A DNA stretch of 43,097 bases from Candidatus Poribacteria bacterium (GCA_022820835.1 JAJEET010000029.1:1-43097); one strand, 5' to 3'. Numbered from the stretch's first letter, positions 22,892 to 31,357 are shown. Translations and numbers: made by a program. Notes: a model not told the origin generated them from the sequence alone.

Positions 22892-23905
22892 ATGGACGAA
22901 AAACGAGCAAGTGGACGCTACTACACACGCGGGAATCCGTTTCAATTGCAACCGTTTCAGACGTGGGCGGAAGCGTCTCACTTAAAACAACAAGTGGCTT
23001 TAGAACCGTTCGCGGGTGCTAAGGACATTCCACAACTGATTGACGCAGCAAACCTGCAATGCCGTGATTGGGCATTCTTTGACATCAAACCCGGAGCGAA
23101 AGGGATCGTACAACGCGATACACTCACAGACTTTCCTAAAGGATTTGATGTTTGCATTACCAATCCACCGTGGTTGGCACGTAACTCCGCCACACGCCGA
23201 GGCTTGCCTTTCCCAGAAGCAACACAACACGACGATCTCTACAAATACGCGCTTGAGCAGTGCTTGACCTATTGCGGATGGGTCGCAGCAATCATTCCAG
23301 AGGCGTTCATTCGGAGCGGTCTGTTCCTACAACGATTGCAGGACTTCATCTCCTTAGTCCCGCAAACAGAAGATAAAACAAATTACCGCCCTGATAAGGG
23401 GGGCAGGAGGGTTTCAGTTATGTTTGAAGATACCGAACACCCGGTAGGTCTTGCCCTGTTCGCACCGCACGTAACACCAGACGTTAGGGTTTGGCGCAAC
23501 AACCGGTCCCTCGGTGGCCTCAATGAACTGCGCAGACATCTGCCGCAACCTTCGTCTAACCGCAGTATCGTTTTCAACGATCCCGATGGAAATCTTGGAC
23601 TCATCGCTATAGACAATACTGTTTCCGCTTCTATCCGTTTTTGTCCGCCAGCAGAATTAGGAGACTATCCGATCCGTGTCCATTGTCGTTCCATAACAAA
23701 AATTGGTGTGCCGTGGGACGTGGACATAGAAATGCTCAATGATCGCTTAGCAACAATTCGCGAGAAAACGCACGATGTTTTCTTGACAGCATTCAAAGGC
23801 ATACGCCGTGATGGATACTACCGACGACGGTTAGATTGGGCTTTGGCGCGATCAATTATTGATGTGAGAGATCTACATCTACAACTTGAAATGAACATGG
23901 AGTAA
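22892..23905 (+). CDS. Adenine-specific DNA methyltransferase-like protein
   Basis: About 337 residues. The start MDEKRASGRYYTRGNPF precedes the SAM-binding motif I (VALEPFAGAKDIPQLI). The catalytic motif IV is ITNPPWLARNSATRR, the NPPW form of N6-adenine methylases. A conserved DDLYKYALEQCL helix and AAIIPEAFIRSG follow. The start is placed at 22892 because the promoter makes the upstream ATG unusable. An in-frame insert of ~15 residues (TNYRPDKGGRRVS) interrupts the region before MFEDTEHPVGLALF. A putative nuclease gene follows after 3 nt. Whether the pair is a type II restriction-modification system is inference. Confidence 0.83.
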   Translation: MDEKRASGRYYTRGNPFQLQPFQTWAEASHLKQQVALEPFAGAKDIPQLIDAANLQCRDWAFFDIKPGAKGIVQRDTLTDFPKGFDVCITNPPWLARNSATRRGLPFPEATQHDDLYKYALEQCLTYCGWVAAIIPEAFIRSGLFLQRLQDFISLVPQTEDKTNYRPDKGGRRVSVMFEDTEHPVGLALFAPHVTPDVRVWRNNRSLGGLNELRRHLPQPSSNRSIVFNDPDGNLGLIAIDNTVSASIRFCPPAELGDYPIRVHCRSITKIGVPWDVDIEMLNDRLATIREKTHDVFLTAFKGIRRDGYYRRRLDWALARSIIDVRDLHLQLEMNME

Positions 23906-23908
23906 AAA

Positions 23909-24577
23909 ATGAACATTCAACCGCCGGATTATGACAGAATAGAACAAGAATTATGGAGAAAAAATGGAGATGAAGTTAGAGATCTATTGGAGAACCAAGA
24001 TTCAGGACTTCTACGTAGAATTCAGACATTTTGTGATCGATTCGGTTTTGATGAAACGGATGTTTGCGAAAAAATATATGATGATTTTATGTTTGCTTGC
24101 TGTTTCGCCAAAAATGCGACAAGAACAGGATTTCATGAGAAAGAAGCGGAAAAATATTTACGCATGTTCCCTAACTTAATCAGGTCTTTCACTGCCTTAC
24201 CATCGCATGGAAAGAATGCAAAGTATATTGACCGAATGGGTAATATAGTTACTGGAAAGAAACCTGGTGAAGTTAAGTCATTAGATTTTATGTGGGTAGC
24301 GGGTAATATTAACATTAAATGTTTTGCAGCACACAAGTTTACGCGTGAGCCAGGAGGTAGTCAAGACCATCAGCGCAATGAACTTATCACACTTCTACGA
24401 ATGTTTCAAAATTGTAAAGACGAAAATACAGCTTTTTTCGCAATATGTGATGGACCCTACTACGATGCGCGAACTCTATCCATTCTGCGCCAACATGTCC
24501 GAAATAAACCGCCTTGTAGTTTTGCCTGTCCTATTGGTGATGTTCCCGAAAATGTTGAGAAACTCCTGAAGGATTAA
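23909..24577 (+). CDS. Hypothetical protein coupled to the methyltransferase, putative restriction endonuclease
   Basis: 222 residues, no signal peptide, no confident family. The region KSLDFMWVAGNINIKCFAAHKFTREPGGSQDHQRNE has the spacing of a PD-(D/E)XK-like core: an Asp on one strand and an x-x-K on the next, with the acidic residue of the second motif apparently replaced by Asn. This makes nuclease assignment tentative. The end (CDGPYYDARTLSILRQHV...) resembles the final strands of many type II enzymes. The gene begins 3 nt after the methyltransferase stop, and GGAG sits within that gene's last codons, so the two are clearly an operon. Confidence 0.5.
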   Translation: MNIQPPDYDRIEQELWRKNGDEVRDLLENQDSGLLRRIQTFCDRFGFDETDVCEKIYDDFMFACCFAKNATRTGFHEKEAEKYLRMFPNLIRSFTALPSHGKNAKYIDRMGNIVTGKKPGEVKSLDFMWVAGNINIKCFAAHKFTREPGGSQDHQRNELITLLRMFQNCKDENTAFFAICDGPYYDARTLSILRQHVRNKPPCSFACPIGDVPENVEKLLKD

Positions 24578-24640
24578 GAAAAGCAAATCTAAGGTTTTAG
24601 GATTAGATGGACGATGATATTACTGATAGAAGGGAAAAAC

Positions 24641-24955
24641 ATGAACAAGAAATTTATCTACCTACTCCTACTGATAGCACTCATCACATTTGCCGGATGT
24701 GTACCCGGTGATGGCAAACACACCGCCGAGGAACCCGCAGGGTTTTTCTGGGGTGTCTGGCACGGATGGATCGCGCCAATCTCGCTGATTGGGGGCATTT
24801 TCAATCCGGATATCCGGGTCTATGAACTCCAAAATACAGGATGGTGGTACGACTTCGGGTTCTACATCGCCATTATCAGCGGTTTCGGTGGCATCTCCTT
24901 TTCACGAAGGAAACGCAAGAAGGTTGTAGTGCAGAAGAGCGGTAATTCTGACTAA
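24641..24955 (+). CDS. Small membrane lipoprotein with C-terminal membrane helix
   Basis: 104 residues. Lipobox TFAGC (Cys20) follows a hydrophobic signal. There is a Trp-rich part (FFWGVWHGWIAPISL), then a helix-like stretch (WWYDFGFYIAIISGFGGISF) and a basic tail SRRKRKKVVVQK. This pattern occurs in unnamed small envelope proteins found across many bacteria. The ATG at 24641 is used because the earlier ATG at 24614 lacks a signal-like start. It separates the methyltransferase/nuclease pair from the recognition-domain gene and may not belong to their function. Confidence 0.65.
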   Translation: MNKKFIYLLLLIALITFAGCVPGDGKHTAEEPAGFFWGVWHGWIAPISLIGGIFNPDIRVYELQNTGWWYDFGFYIAIISGFGGISFSRRKRKKVVVQKSGNSD

Positions 24956-24976
24956 CTATCACCAGAGGAGACTTGA

Positions 24977-26410
24977 ATGTTAATAACACGAGACGATATT
25001 CAACGCGTCGGCGACGAAGATACACTATTACACTTTTTGGAAGAAAAACTGAACTTGCCAATCCCAGAAGGCTTACCTCTTGGGGATATTACCACAAGAT
25101 ATGCTAAGTTAGCGTTGGGACTCAGTGGAGCGGTTGTCAATCAAGTTTTAGATTGCCAAGAACTCATCGTTTCACCTGGAGAACCTTCAGGAATCATTCT
25201 GATCCGATTTAACAATAGGTCGGGCTATGCTGAAGCATTGCGTCTGGTTGCTGCAGGCTTGGATAAATTGAGACCCAATCCGGTGGAATTGTGCTTTATT
25301 TCTATGAATGAATGCTTTCAACCTTTTGCTATCGCTAATTTCAACGATTCGGAATCCCAAGACTGGCAGACTGCAGTATTAAATATTCGTGTTTGGACAC
25401 AAGAGAATACACATATCCATACAAGTTCTGAACATGATATCCGCCTCGGCCTCTTTTCAAAGAATGTAGACGAAGGCGTTCCTGATATAAAGGAGGATGA
25501 TCCGCTTTCTGATAAACTGGAGGATATCGAAGAAACATTAACTTCTGAAGGCTACGATGCCACTCAGCAAGGTCACATGTCCGAGCCAACCACACCTGAG
25601 ACTTTACTTGCCAAACTGAGAAAGACTGGAAGACCGTTGAGTCGATACGGGAACATCCATATCGGCATTACGCCAGGATACATGCGTGCGTTCGAGATAG
25701 ATGAATTCACTTGTAAACAATTGACGAGTGATGATCCTAAGAGCAAGGAACTGATAAAACCGTTCCTTAAACCGAGAAAATGGATGGGTGAATTGGCCTA
25801 TGTAATCTGCATTCCAAGCAGTAAAAATAAGAGATGGCCTTGGACTGGCAGAAATCCATCGGAAGCCGAGCGAATCTTTGAAACGACCTATCCTGCAATT
25901 AGTGATCACATGAAGTATCATAAAGAAGGATTAGAAAAGCGGGTGTGCTTTGACCACTCTGCTCTCTTTTATTGGGAGTTTCCAGCGTATGGCTTTTATG
26001 CTGATCTAAAACGTCCGAAAATCTTTTATCCCCCTAAACCAGCCTCTATGCAAGCTGCCTATGACGATTCTGAGAAACTTCTTTTCAGCTCGGCATTTTT
26101 CCCGACAGAAGACCTCTCTCTGCTTGCAATTCTAAATAGCAAACTTTTTGCTTGGTACACTCGTGAGGAGTTTTGGAACGAAGAGTACAATTTTCTGGGA
26201 CTCGCTAAAAAAAACATGAACAAGGCTCCAATAGTCCAGCGGACCCCAGAACAAAAAGCAGCACTCTCGGGGTTAGTCCAGCGGATACTAAATAACCCTG
26301 ACAGTTTTGAGGTCGCGGACACTGAACGAGAGATAGACGAGTTGGTATATAAACTATACGAACTGACAGATGCAGAAATTGCTTTGATAGAGGAGGAAAC
26401 CAGTAAATGA
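24977..26410 (+). CDS. Stand-alone TaqI-like target-recognition (type IIG C-terminal) protein
   Basis: 477 residues. The C-terminal ~270 residues have the TaqI-like specificity-domain pattern of type IIG enzymes: GNIHIGITPGYMRAFEIDEFT, LIKPFLKPRKWMGEL, KRPKIFYPPKPASMQ, FFPTEDLSLLAILNSKLFAWY, and the closing IDELVYKLYELTDAEIALIEEE. The first ~180 residues (RDDIQRVGDEDTLLHFLEEKLNLPIPEGLPL...) are a separate unknown domain, acidic at its end. The methyltransferase motifs (NPPY, FxGxG) that normally lie between nuclease and recognition domains are absent. GAGGAG precedes the ATG; the stop overlaps the next gene's ATG by 4 nt. Confidence 0.7.
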   Translation: MLITRDDIQRVGDEDTLLHFLEEKLNLPIPEGLPLGDITTRYAKLALGLSGAVVNQVLDCQELIVSPGEPSGIILIRFNNRSGYAEALRLVAAGLDKLRPNPVELCFISMNECFQPFAIANFNDSESQDWQTAVLNIRVWTQENTHIHTSSEHDIRLGLFSKNVDEGVPDIKEDDPLSDKLEDIEETLTSEGYDATQQGHMSEPTTPETLLAKLRKTGRPLSRYGNIHIGITPGYMRAFEIDEFTCKQLTSDDPKSKELIKPFLKPRKWMGELAYVICIPSSKNKRWPWTGRNPSEAERIFETTYPAISDHMKYHKEGLEKRVCFDHSALFYWEFPAYGFYADLKRPKIFYPPKPASMQAAYDDSEKLLFSSAFFPTEDLSLLAILNSKLFAWYTREEFWNEEYNFLGLAKKNMNKAPIVQRTPEQKAALSGLVQRILNNPDSFEVADTEREIDELVYKLYELTDAEIALIEEETSK

Positions 26411-27399
26411 AAGTCTTAGTCATCGGTGGGACGGGCAACATTAGCCGTGGCATCGTTGCTGCCCTGCAAAACCGAAACCACGAAATCGTCATGTTCAACC
26501 GCGGACAACACAGAGACCCACCACCACCAGATGTTCGTGTCATCCACGGGGACCGACAACAACGCGAAGATTTTGAAGCGAAAGTCGGTGCGGAAGAATG
26601 GGATGCGGTGATTGATATGATTAGCTTCAACGCTGACGATGCCGCCTCCGCGCTACGGGCATGCCGAGGTCGCGTCGGACACTTCGTCCACTGCTCAACG
26701 GTGATGACCTACGGACCCCCGTTCAGTGGGATTAACCTCCCAGAGACAGCACCGTTGCAAGGGGAGTCCGGTTACGGACTCGGCAAAGTCGCGGCGGATA
26801 ACCTCCTCTTAGAGGCGCACGCACGCGACGGCTTCCCTGTAACCATCTTCAAACCGTCGTATACACACGGACCCGGTATAAACCTGCATCGGCAAGTCGG
26901 TGGCGATGGGAGTTGGATTGATCGGCTCCGAAAAGGTAAACCGATCCTCTCCGCAGGCGATGGCTTAAACTATTTTCAATTCCTGTCATCTCGCGACGCA
27001 GGAATTGCGTTTACAGATATACTCGGTAAATCTGACTGCTTCGGTGAAATATACAACATCGTCCACCCACAAGCGCGAACGTGGGACGAATGGCACCGCG
27101 CAGCAGCAGAAGCACTCGGCGTTGACATAGACATCGTACATGTCTCACAAGAGACGCTCATCGCCATGGCACCGGAACGGTTCAGCGGGTTGCGCGGCAA
27201 CTTCGGGCATACGCAAATCTTTAGCCACGAGAAACTCGCAGCGGTGCTACCTGACTTCAGTCCGCAGGTGCCGGTTGTAGAGAGTGTCGCAGAAAACATC
27301 GCGTGGATGGACAAATACAATCTGATTCCAGATAGCGATGCCGACGATTTGGAAGATCAGATTATTGCAGCAGTCCGCAATTTACCGCGTCTCCGGTAA
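26407..27399 (+). CDS. NAD-dependent epimerase/dehydratase (extended SDR)
   Basis: 330 residues. The N-terminal Rossmann motif GGTGNISRG (residues ~7-15) binds the dinucleotide. The active-site pair YGLGKVAADN supplies the Tyr-x-x-x-Lys, with a serine near CSTVMTYG. This fits sugar-nucleotide or small-molecule epimerases and reductases of the extended SDR class; the substrate is not evident. The ATG overlaps the previous stop (ATGA), and GAGGAGG lies upstream. It is followed 17 nt later by a PhyH gene, so they may act in one pathway. Confidence 0.88.
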   Translation: MKVLVIGGTGNISRGIVAALQNRNHEIVMFNRGQHRDPPPPDVRVIHGDRQQREDFEAKVGAEEWDAVIDMISFNADDAASALRACRGRVGHFVHCSTVMTYGPPFSGINLPETAPLQGESGYGLGKVAADNLLLEAHARDGFPVTIFKPSYTHGPGINLHRQVGGDGSWIDRLRKGKPILSAGDGLNYFQFLSSRDAGIAFTDILGKSDCFGEIYNIVHPQARTWDEWHRAAAEALGVDIDIVHVSQETLIAMAPERFSGLRGNFGHTQIFSHEKLAAVLPDFSPQVPVVESVAENIAWMDKYNLIPDSDADDLEDQIIAAVRNLPRLR

Positions 27400-27416
27400 G
27401 ATAGAGGTAGAAAAAT

Positions 27417-28229
27417 ATGCTACAAATCAGATCAGCGTTAGATTCAGAAAGGCTTGACCGTGTTGAACACGATCTCCGCGAAGTCGGTTTTCATATCATC
27501 GAAAACGTGATTACCGCCGAAGCGGCAGACGAAGCGCGCGAGGCGATCTGGAAATTAGTTGAGGAAGACATCGAAAACGGATTCGACCACAGTTACGGCG
27601 ACGGTAAAATCCGACGTGTCTGGGCAATCGTTGGGAAATCGCCAATTTTCCGAGGGTTCATCCAACATCCGACCGTCGTCGCCGTGTGGAAACGGATGCT
27701 CGGTGAAGATGTCATCGCCTCCACATTTACCGCGAACATCGTCGGACCTGGGGCCCCGGACGGCGGTTGGCATATCGACTACCCGTATTGGGCGATGCAA
27801 GCACCTTTTCCCGCAGGTTCGTTAACCGGACAAACAGTTTGGATGTTAGACGATTTCACGGAAGAAAATGGCGCAACGGCATGCATCCCGGGTTCACACA
27901 AAACGCTCCGCCGTCCCGAATTAGGAGAAGCGGAAGGGCTTGAGAGCAGTGTCGCTGTCGCACCGAAGGGTTCTATCATGTTCACAAACGGTGCGATCTG
28001 GCATCAGTCGCGGGCGAACCGAACGGCTAAACCGCGCGTCGGGTTGCTCGGTATGTACAATAGGTCGGTCATCTACCCACAAGAAGATATGCCGCGGCAG
28101 TTGACTGACGACGAATTAGCAGGCGAAAGCGATGTGCTGAAGCAGCTGCTCGGCAGAAATATCCCGTTCCGAGATCCGGATCACGGACAAAATTGGCATC
28201 GCACCGAGAGCGGGTTCCGCCAAGTGTAA
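27417..28229 (+). CDS. Phytanoyl-CoA dioxygenase (PhyH) family protein
   Basis: 270 residues. The Fe-binding HxD is WHIDYPYW (about residue 120) and the distal His is WHQSRANRTAKPRVGLLGMY, with an Arg for 2-oxoglutarate. VWMLDDFTEENGATACIPGSHK is the conserved middle strand. It is distinct from the two minus-strand PhyH proteins. The 17-nt gap after the epimerase gene, with AGAGGT in it, suggests a shared transcript. The substrate is unknown. Confidence 0.92.
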   Translation: MLQIRSALDSERLDRVEHDLREVGFHIIENVITAEAADEAREAIWKLVEEDIENGFDHSYGDGKIRRVWAIVGKSPIFRGFIQHPTVVAVWKRMLGEDVIASTFTANIVGPGAPDGGWHIDYPYWAMQAPFPAGSLTGQTVWMLDDFTEENGATACIPGSHKTLRRPELGEAEGLESSVAVAPKGSIMFTNGAIWHQSRANRTAKPRVGLLGMYNRSVIYPQEDMPRQLTDDELAGESDVLKQLLGRNIPFRDPDHGQNWHRTESGFRQV

Positions 28230-28285
28230 CGGCTTTTAAAGCATTTTCAAGAAATACCTGAAATCACTTTTATGGAGGCACTTTA

Positions 28286-28870
28286 ATGTCATCTGCTGCA
28301 GCAAGAACCTATCTAACTCCCGAGGCATACCTCGCTTGGGAACGCAAGTCGGATACCAAACATGAATACTTGCGCGGAGAAATAATCGCCATGTCTGGTG
28401 CCAGTCGCGCGCATAGTCTCATTGTAACGAATATTTCTGGCGAACTTTATATCCAGTTGAAAGGCGGAACCTGTGAAGTCCATACCAACGATATACGAGT
28501 TCGGACTAGCCCAGAAATCTCTTACTTTTATCCAGATGTCCTCGTCGTCTGTGGTGAACCGCGCTTTGAGGATAACATTTTTGATACGCTCCTCAATCCA
28601 ATAGTCTTGATAGAAGTGCTTTCCCCATCAACCCAAGCGTATGATCGTGGAGAGAAGTTCAAGCACTATCAGCAACTTACGTCTTTGCAAGAATACGTCC
28701 TTGTTTCACAAGACGAAGTAAGGGTTGAACGTTACCGTCGGCACGGGACGGAATGGCAACCAACCGAATTCCGATCCGTTGAAGACGTGCTATCGCTTAC
28801 CTCGATTGATTGTAAATTGTCCCTGGATGATATTTATAGACGTGTCGAATTTCATGAAAATCAACTGTAG
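28286..28870 (+). CDS. Uma2 family endonuclease (DUF820)
   Basis: 194 residues of the Uma2/PF05685 PD-(D/E)XK-like family, expanded in cyanobacteria and Poribacteria-type genomes. Markers are YLAWERKSDTKHEYLRGEIIAMSGAS at the start, the catalytic YPDVLVVCGEP (Asp), and IEVLSPSTQAYDRGEKFKHYQQL (Glu then Lys). LQEYVLVSQDEVRVERYRR follows. GGAGG lies 9 nt before the ATG. Nuclease activity has been predicted for the family; its physiological role is not settled. A REP-like hairpin begins at its stop codon. Confidence 0.9.
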   Translation: MSSAAARTYLTPEAYLAWERKSDTKHEYLRGEIIAMSGASRAHSLIVTNISGELYIQLKGGTCEVHTNDIRVRTSPEISYFYPDVLVVCGEPRFEDNIFDTLLNPIVLIEVLSPSTQAYDRGEKFKHYQQLTSLQEYVLVSQDEVRVERYRRHGTEWQPTEFRSVEDVLSLTSIDCKLSLDDIYRRVEFHENQL

Positions 28871-28893
28871 GCAGCGGGACGAATCCCGTTGTA
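28866..28893. repeat. REP-like hairpin, GTAGG family
   Basis: CAGCGGGA (28872-28879) pairs with TCCCGTTG (28884-28891) around CGAA, preceded by TGTAGG. The GTAGG head overlaps the Uma2 stop codon, so it may serve as a transcript end. Confidence 0.55.
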
Positions 28894-28940
28894 AACGTCT
28901 TTATTCATTTTAAAATCCTCAATTCAGTAAGGAAACATTT

Positions 28941-29987
28941 ATGCCAACAATATCTCATGATGTTTTGAGAGAGTTTGTATATAACATCTATCGTGGTGCC
29001 GGCGGCACAGAAGAAGACGCACGCATCGTTAGCGACCACGTTGTCGATTCTAACCTCGCAGGACACGATTCACACGGTGTCATCAACGCGCCGAACTACA
29101 TCGGCGGGATGGCAGGCGGACCCGCCGCAGACAAGATGGAAATTGTCAGAGAGAGTGGCGCTGCGACCGTTATCAATGTCAATGGCGCACTCGGTATGGT
29201 CGCCGCACGCAAAGCCATGGAGATGGCTGTCGAAAAAGCGCGAACCTGTACCATTGGTGCAGTCGGTTTACACAGGTGTGGACACGCCGGACGGATGGGT
29301 GAATACCCGCCGATCGCAGCGCGTGCCGGTATGATCGGGATCGTCCTGCTCAACGGCGGCGGACGTTTCATGCATCCGCACGGCGGCACCTCGCGTAGAC
29401 TTCCACCGAACCCGATCGCTATCTCCGTGCCACGTCAGGGCGGTGAACCGCTACTCCTTGATATGACGCTCAGCGTTGTCGCAGGCGGGAAACTACTCGT
29501 CCAGACCGCTCGCGGCGAATCCATACCCGAAGGTTGGATGATTGATACCGAAGGCAACCCGATTACAGACCCGCAAGCGTTTCGTGAACGTTCACAAGAC
29601 ACAGCCGTTATGCCGCTCGGCGGTTTCCAGTTCGGACACAAAGGGTTCGGACTCGGTGTGATGATAGATGCCATTGCTGGCGGACTCTCTTGGGCAGGAT
29701 GTAGCCGTGAAAAACCGACGCGCGGGGCAAGTGGCATTGTCATGTTCGCCATCAAAATTGAGGATTTCATCGACTTGTCGGATTATGAACAGGAGATCGC
29801 CTATCTCGTGGAATGGGTAAAATCATCTACCCGGCTACCGGGTGTTGACGAAATCTATGTTCCCGGTGAATTCGAGGAACGGAGCCGCGAGAAACGTCTC
29901 CGTGAAGGGATACCCATTGAGGAGCCGACTTGGGACCGACTCGTCGAAGCAGCGGAACGTTTCGATGTTGAAATACCGTTAAAGTAG
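28941..29987 (+). CDS. Ldh-family (malate/L-lactate-type) oxidoreductase
   Basis: 348 residues of the AllD/MDH2 family of NAD(P)-dependent 2-hydroxyacid dehydrogenases. Conserved elements include the N-terminal DHVVDSNLAGHDSHGVINAPNYI with catalytic His, MVAARKAMEMAVEKARTCTIGAVGLHRCGHAGRMGEY, PIAISVPRQGGEPLLLDMTLSVVAGGK and the C-terminal FGHKGFGLGVMIDAIAGGLS. Relatives reduce or oxidise malate, lactate, ureidoglycolate or diketogulonate; the precise substrate is unclear. AAGG precedes the ATG. It could work downstream of the adjacent epimerase and PhyH oxygenase. Confidence 0.92.
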   Translation: MPTISHDVLREFVYNIYRGAGGTEEDARIVSDHVVDSNLAGHDSHGVINAPNYIGGMAGGPAADKMEIVRESGAATVINVNGALGMVAARKAMEMAVEKARTCTIGAVGLHRCGHAGRMGEYPPIAARAGMIGIVLLNGGGRFMHPHGGTSRRLPPNPIAISVPRQGGEPLLLDMTLSVVAGGKLLVQTARGESIPEGWMIDTEGNPITDPQAFRERSQDTAVMPLGGFQFGHKGFGLGVMIDAIAGGLSWAGCSREKPTRGASGIVMFAIKIEDFIDLSDYEQEIAYLVEWVKSSTRLPGVDEIYVPGEFEERSREKRLREGIPIEEPTWDRLVEAAERFDVEIPLK

Positions 29988-30089
29988 GAGGCATACGCCG
30001 TGTGCCGTAAACCTGACGTGATATTTACACTTAGGTGATTTTTATAATCAAAACCTAAACATTTAGGCATACAACAGGAGGAAAGAAAG

Positions 30090-30704
30090 ATGAGAATCCT
30101 TATCGTTTTAACCGTTCTGGTCATCGGCGTTACGGGGTGTGCTATACTCACCCAACTGAACCAGTCCGTTGAAGAGATTCCATCATCACGGCTCACATGT
30201 GCCTCTAATCCGGAATTTGTAGATGGAAATCTGGAGACGGTTGGCACATTTGCTGTGAACGGGGTCGTCCGGAAAGCGTATCAAGTCTTTGATAATAAAT
30301 CTCGACGGATTACCAACGCACAACGGCGTTACGTAACACTGGTTGATGGCAACCGTCGCACAGAAGCGATCATCAAACTCGACGCGCCTACCTATGTTTC
30401 TTATGTGGAGGTATATCCCTCCTCACGACATATCCCGAATTTCGCACTGATGACGACGACCGACGATCCACCGCGTTTCGATGTCGCCTTCGATCGGGTG
30501 CCCGACAAGCAACATCAAGACATCGAAGGACTGACCCCCGTCCGATTCAGTATTCAGCGAGAAATCCTCTATCTACGGTTAAGTGCAGACGGCATTGAAG
30601 ACAGACAGAATTCTACTCGAAACCCAAACGCAAGCGTCGAGATTCCACTCAAAGGTGCCGAGATTCGTGAAGTTAAGTTTTTCGGTGTACAACAATCGCT
30701 TTGA
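30090..30704 (+). CDS. Lipoprotein, first of a tandem paralogous pair
   Basis: 204 residues. Lipobox VTGC (Cys17). The body has the line LTCASNPEFVDGNLETVGTF..., with AYQVFDN, IIKLDAPTYVSYVEVYPSSRHIPNFALM and ILYLRLSADGIED. The DGN-x-x-T and the RLDAP/YVxYVEVYP strands suggest an F5/8 type C-like galactose-binding fold, but this is inference. AGGAGG lies 9 nt before the ATG. The closely related next gene starts 44 nt after its stop. Function unknown; surface-anchored. Confidence 0.75.
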   Translation: MRILIVLTVLVIGVTGCAILTQLNQSVEEIPSSRLTCASNPEFVDGNLETVGTFAVNGVVRKAYQVFDNKSRRITNAQRRYVTLVDGNRRTEAIIKLDAPTYVSYVEVYPSSRHIPNFALMTTTDDPPRFDVAFDRVPDKQHQDIEGLTPVRFSIQREILYLRLSADGIEDRQNSTRNPNASVEIPLKGAEIREVKFFGVQQSL

Positions 30705-30732
30705 CTTTGCAAACAGTACTTTGCAAACAGTA
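30705..30732. repeat. Perfect tandem 14-bp repeat
   Basis: CTTTGCAAACAGTA occurs twice in a row (30705-30718 and 30719-30732), immediately after the first lipoprotein's stop and just before the AAGGAGG of the second. It moves no reading frame because it is in the gap, but it could affect the spacing of the transcript. Confidence 0.85.
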
Positions 30733-30748
30733 CAAGGAGGAAAGCACC

Positions 30749-31351
30749 GTGAAAAATGAAATGCGAGTATTCGGGATACTACTGTTCTTGTTATTCGGTA
30801 TTATCGGGTGTGCGATGCTCCGAGAGGCACCCACCGTCGAAATATCGGCATCACGTCTCACCTGCAATCAAAATCCTGAGATGGTAGATGGCGATTTGAA
30901 AACAGTTGGCACCTTTAGGGCACAAGGAACCATCATAAAGGAATTTGTTGGAAGTATCGTAAAAGGGGTATCTCAACCGCTGCAGTACCAGCGTCGGGTA
31001 AAAGGCAGTCTCAAAACGGAAACGTTGATCAGACTGGACGCACCGGCCTATATTGCGTACGTTGAAGTCTATCCAGCATCCACCATCCGTAACCTTATTT
31101 TAGATGTTGCAGTAAAACAGCCGCCGAATCGGAAGCTCTCGTTTGAGACTGTAGAGGATAAACGCGGCATAAAAGTGGAAGGCACACTGCCAGTGAGATT
31201 CCAGATTAAGCGCGAAATTCACTATTTACGATTAACAGCGAATGCCCTGGAGGACCCAGAAAAAGTCCGACACGACGATGAAGAGAAAAAAATGTGGATA
31301 CCGCTCAAAGGTGCCGCAATCCGTGAAGTCAAATTTTATGGACGAAAATAA
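30749..31351 (+). CDS. Lipoprotein, second of a tandem paralogous pair
   Basis: 200 residues from a GTG start with AAGGAGG (30734-30740) 8 nt before it. Lipobox IIGC (Cys21). It mirrors the upstream gene: RLTCNQNPEMVDGDLKTVGTF, RLDAPAYIAYVEVYPASTIRNLILDV, PVRFQIKREIHYLRLTANALED and the closing IPLKGAAIREVKFYG. The longer upstream frame to 30701 has no signal peptide. The pair is clearly a gene duplication that has diverged. Function unknown. Confidence 0.78.
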   Translation: MKNEMRVFGILLFLLFGIIGCAMLREAPTVEISASRLTCNQNPEMVDGDLKTVGTFRAQGTIIKEFVGSIVKGVSQPLQYQRRVKGSLKTETLIRLDAPAYIAYVEVYPASTIRNLILDVAVKQPPNRKLSFETVEDKRGIKVEGTLPVRFQIKREIHYLRLTANALEDPEKVRHDDEEKKMWIPLKGAAIREVKFYGRK

Positions 31352-31357
31352 AAATAC

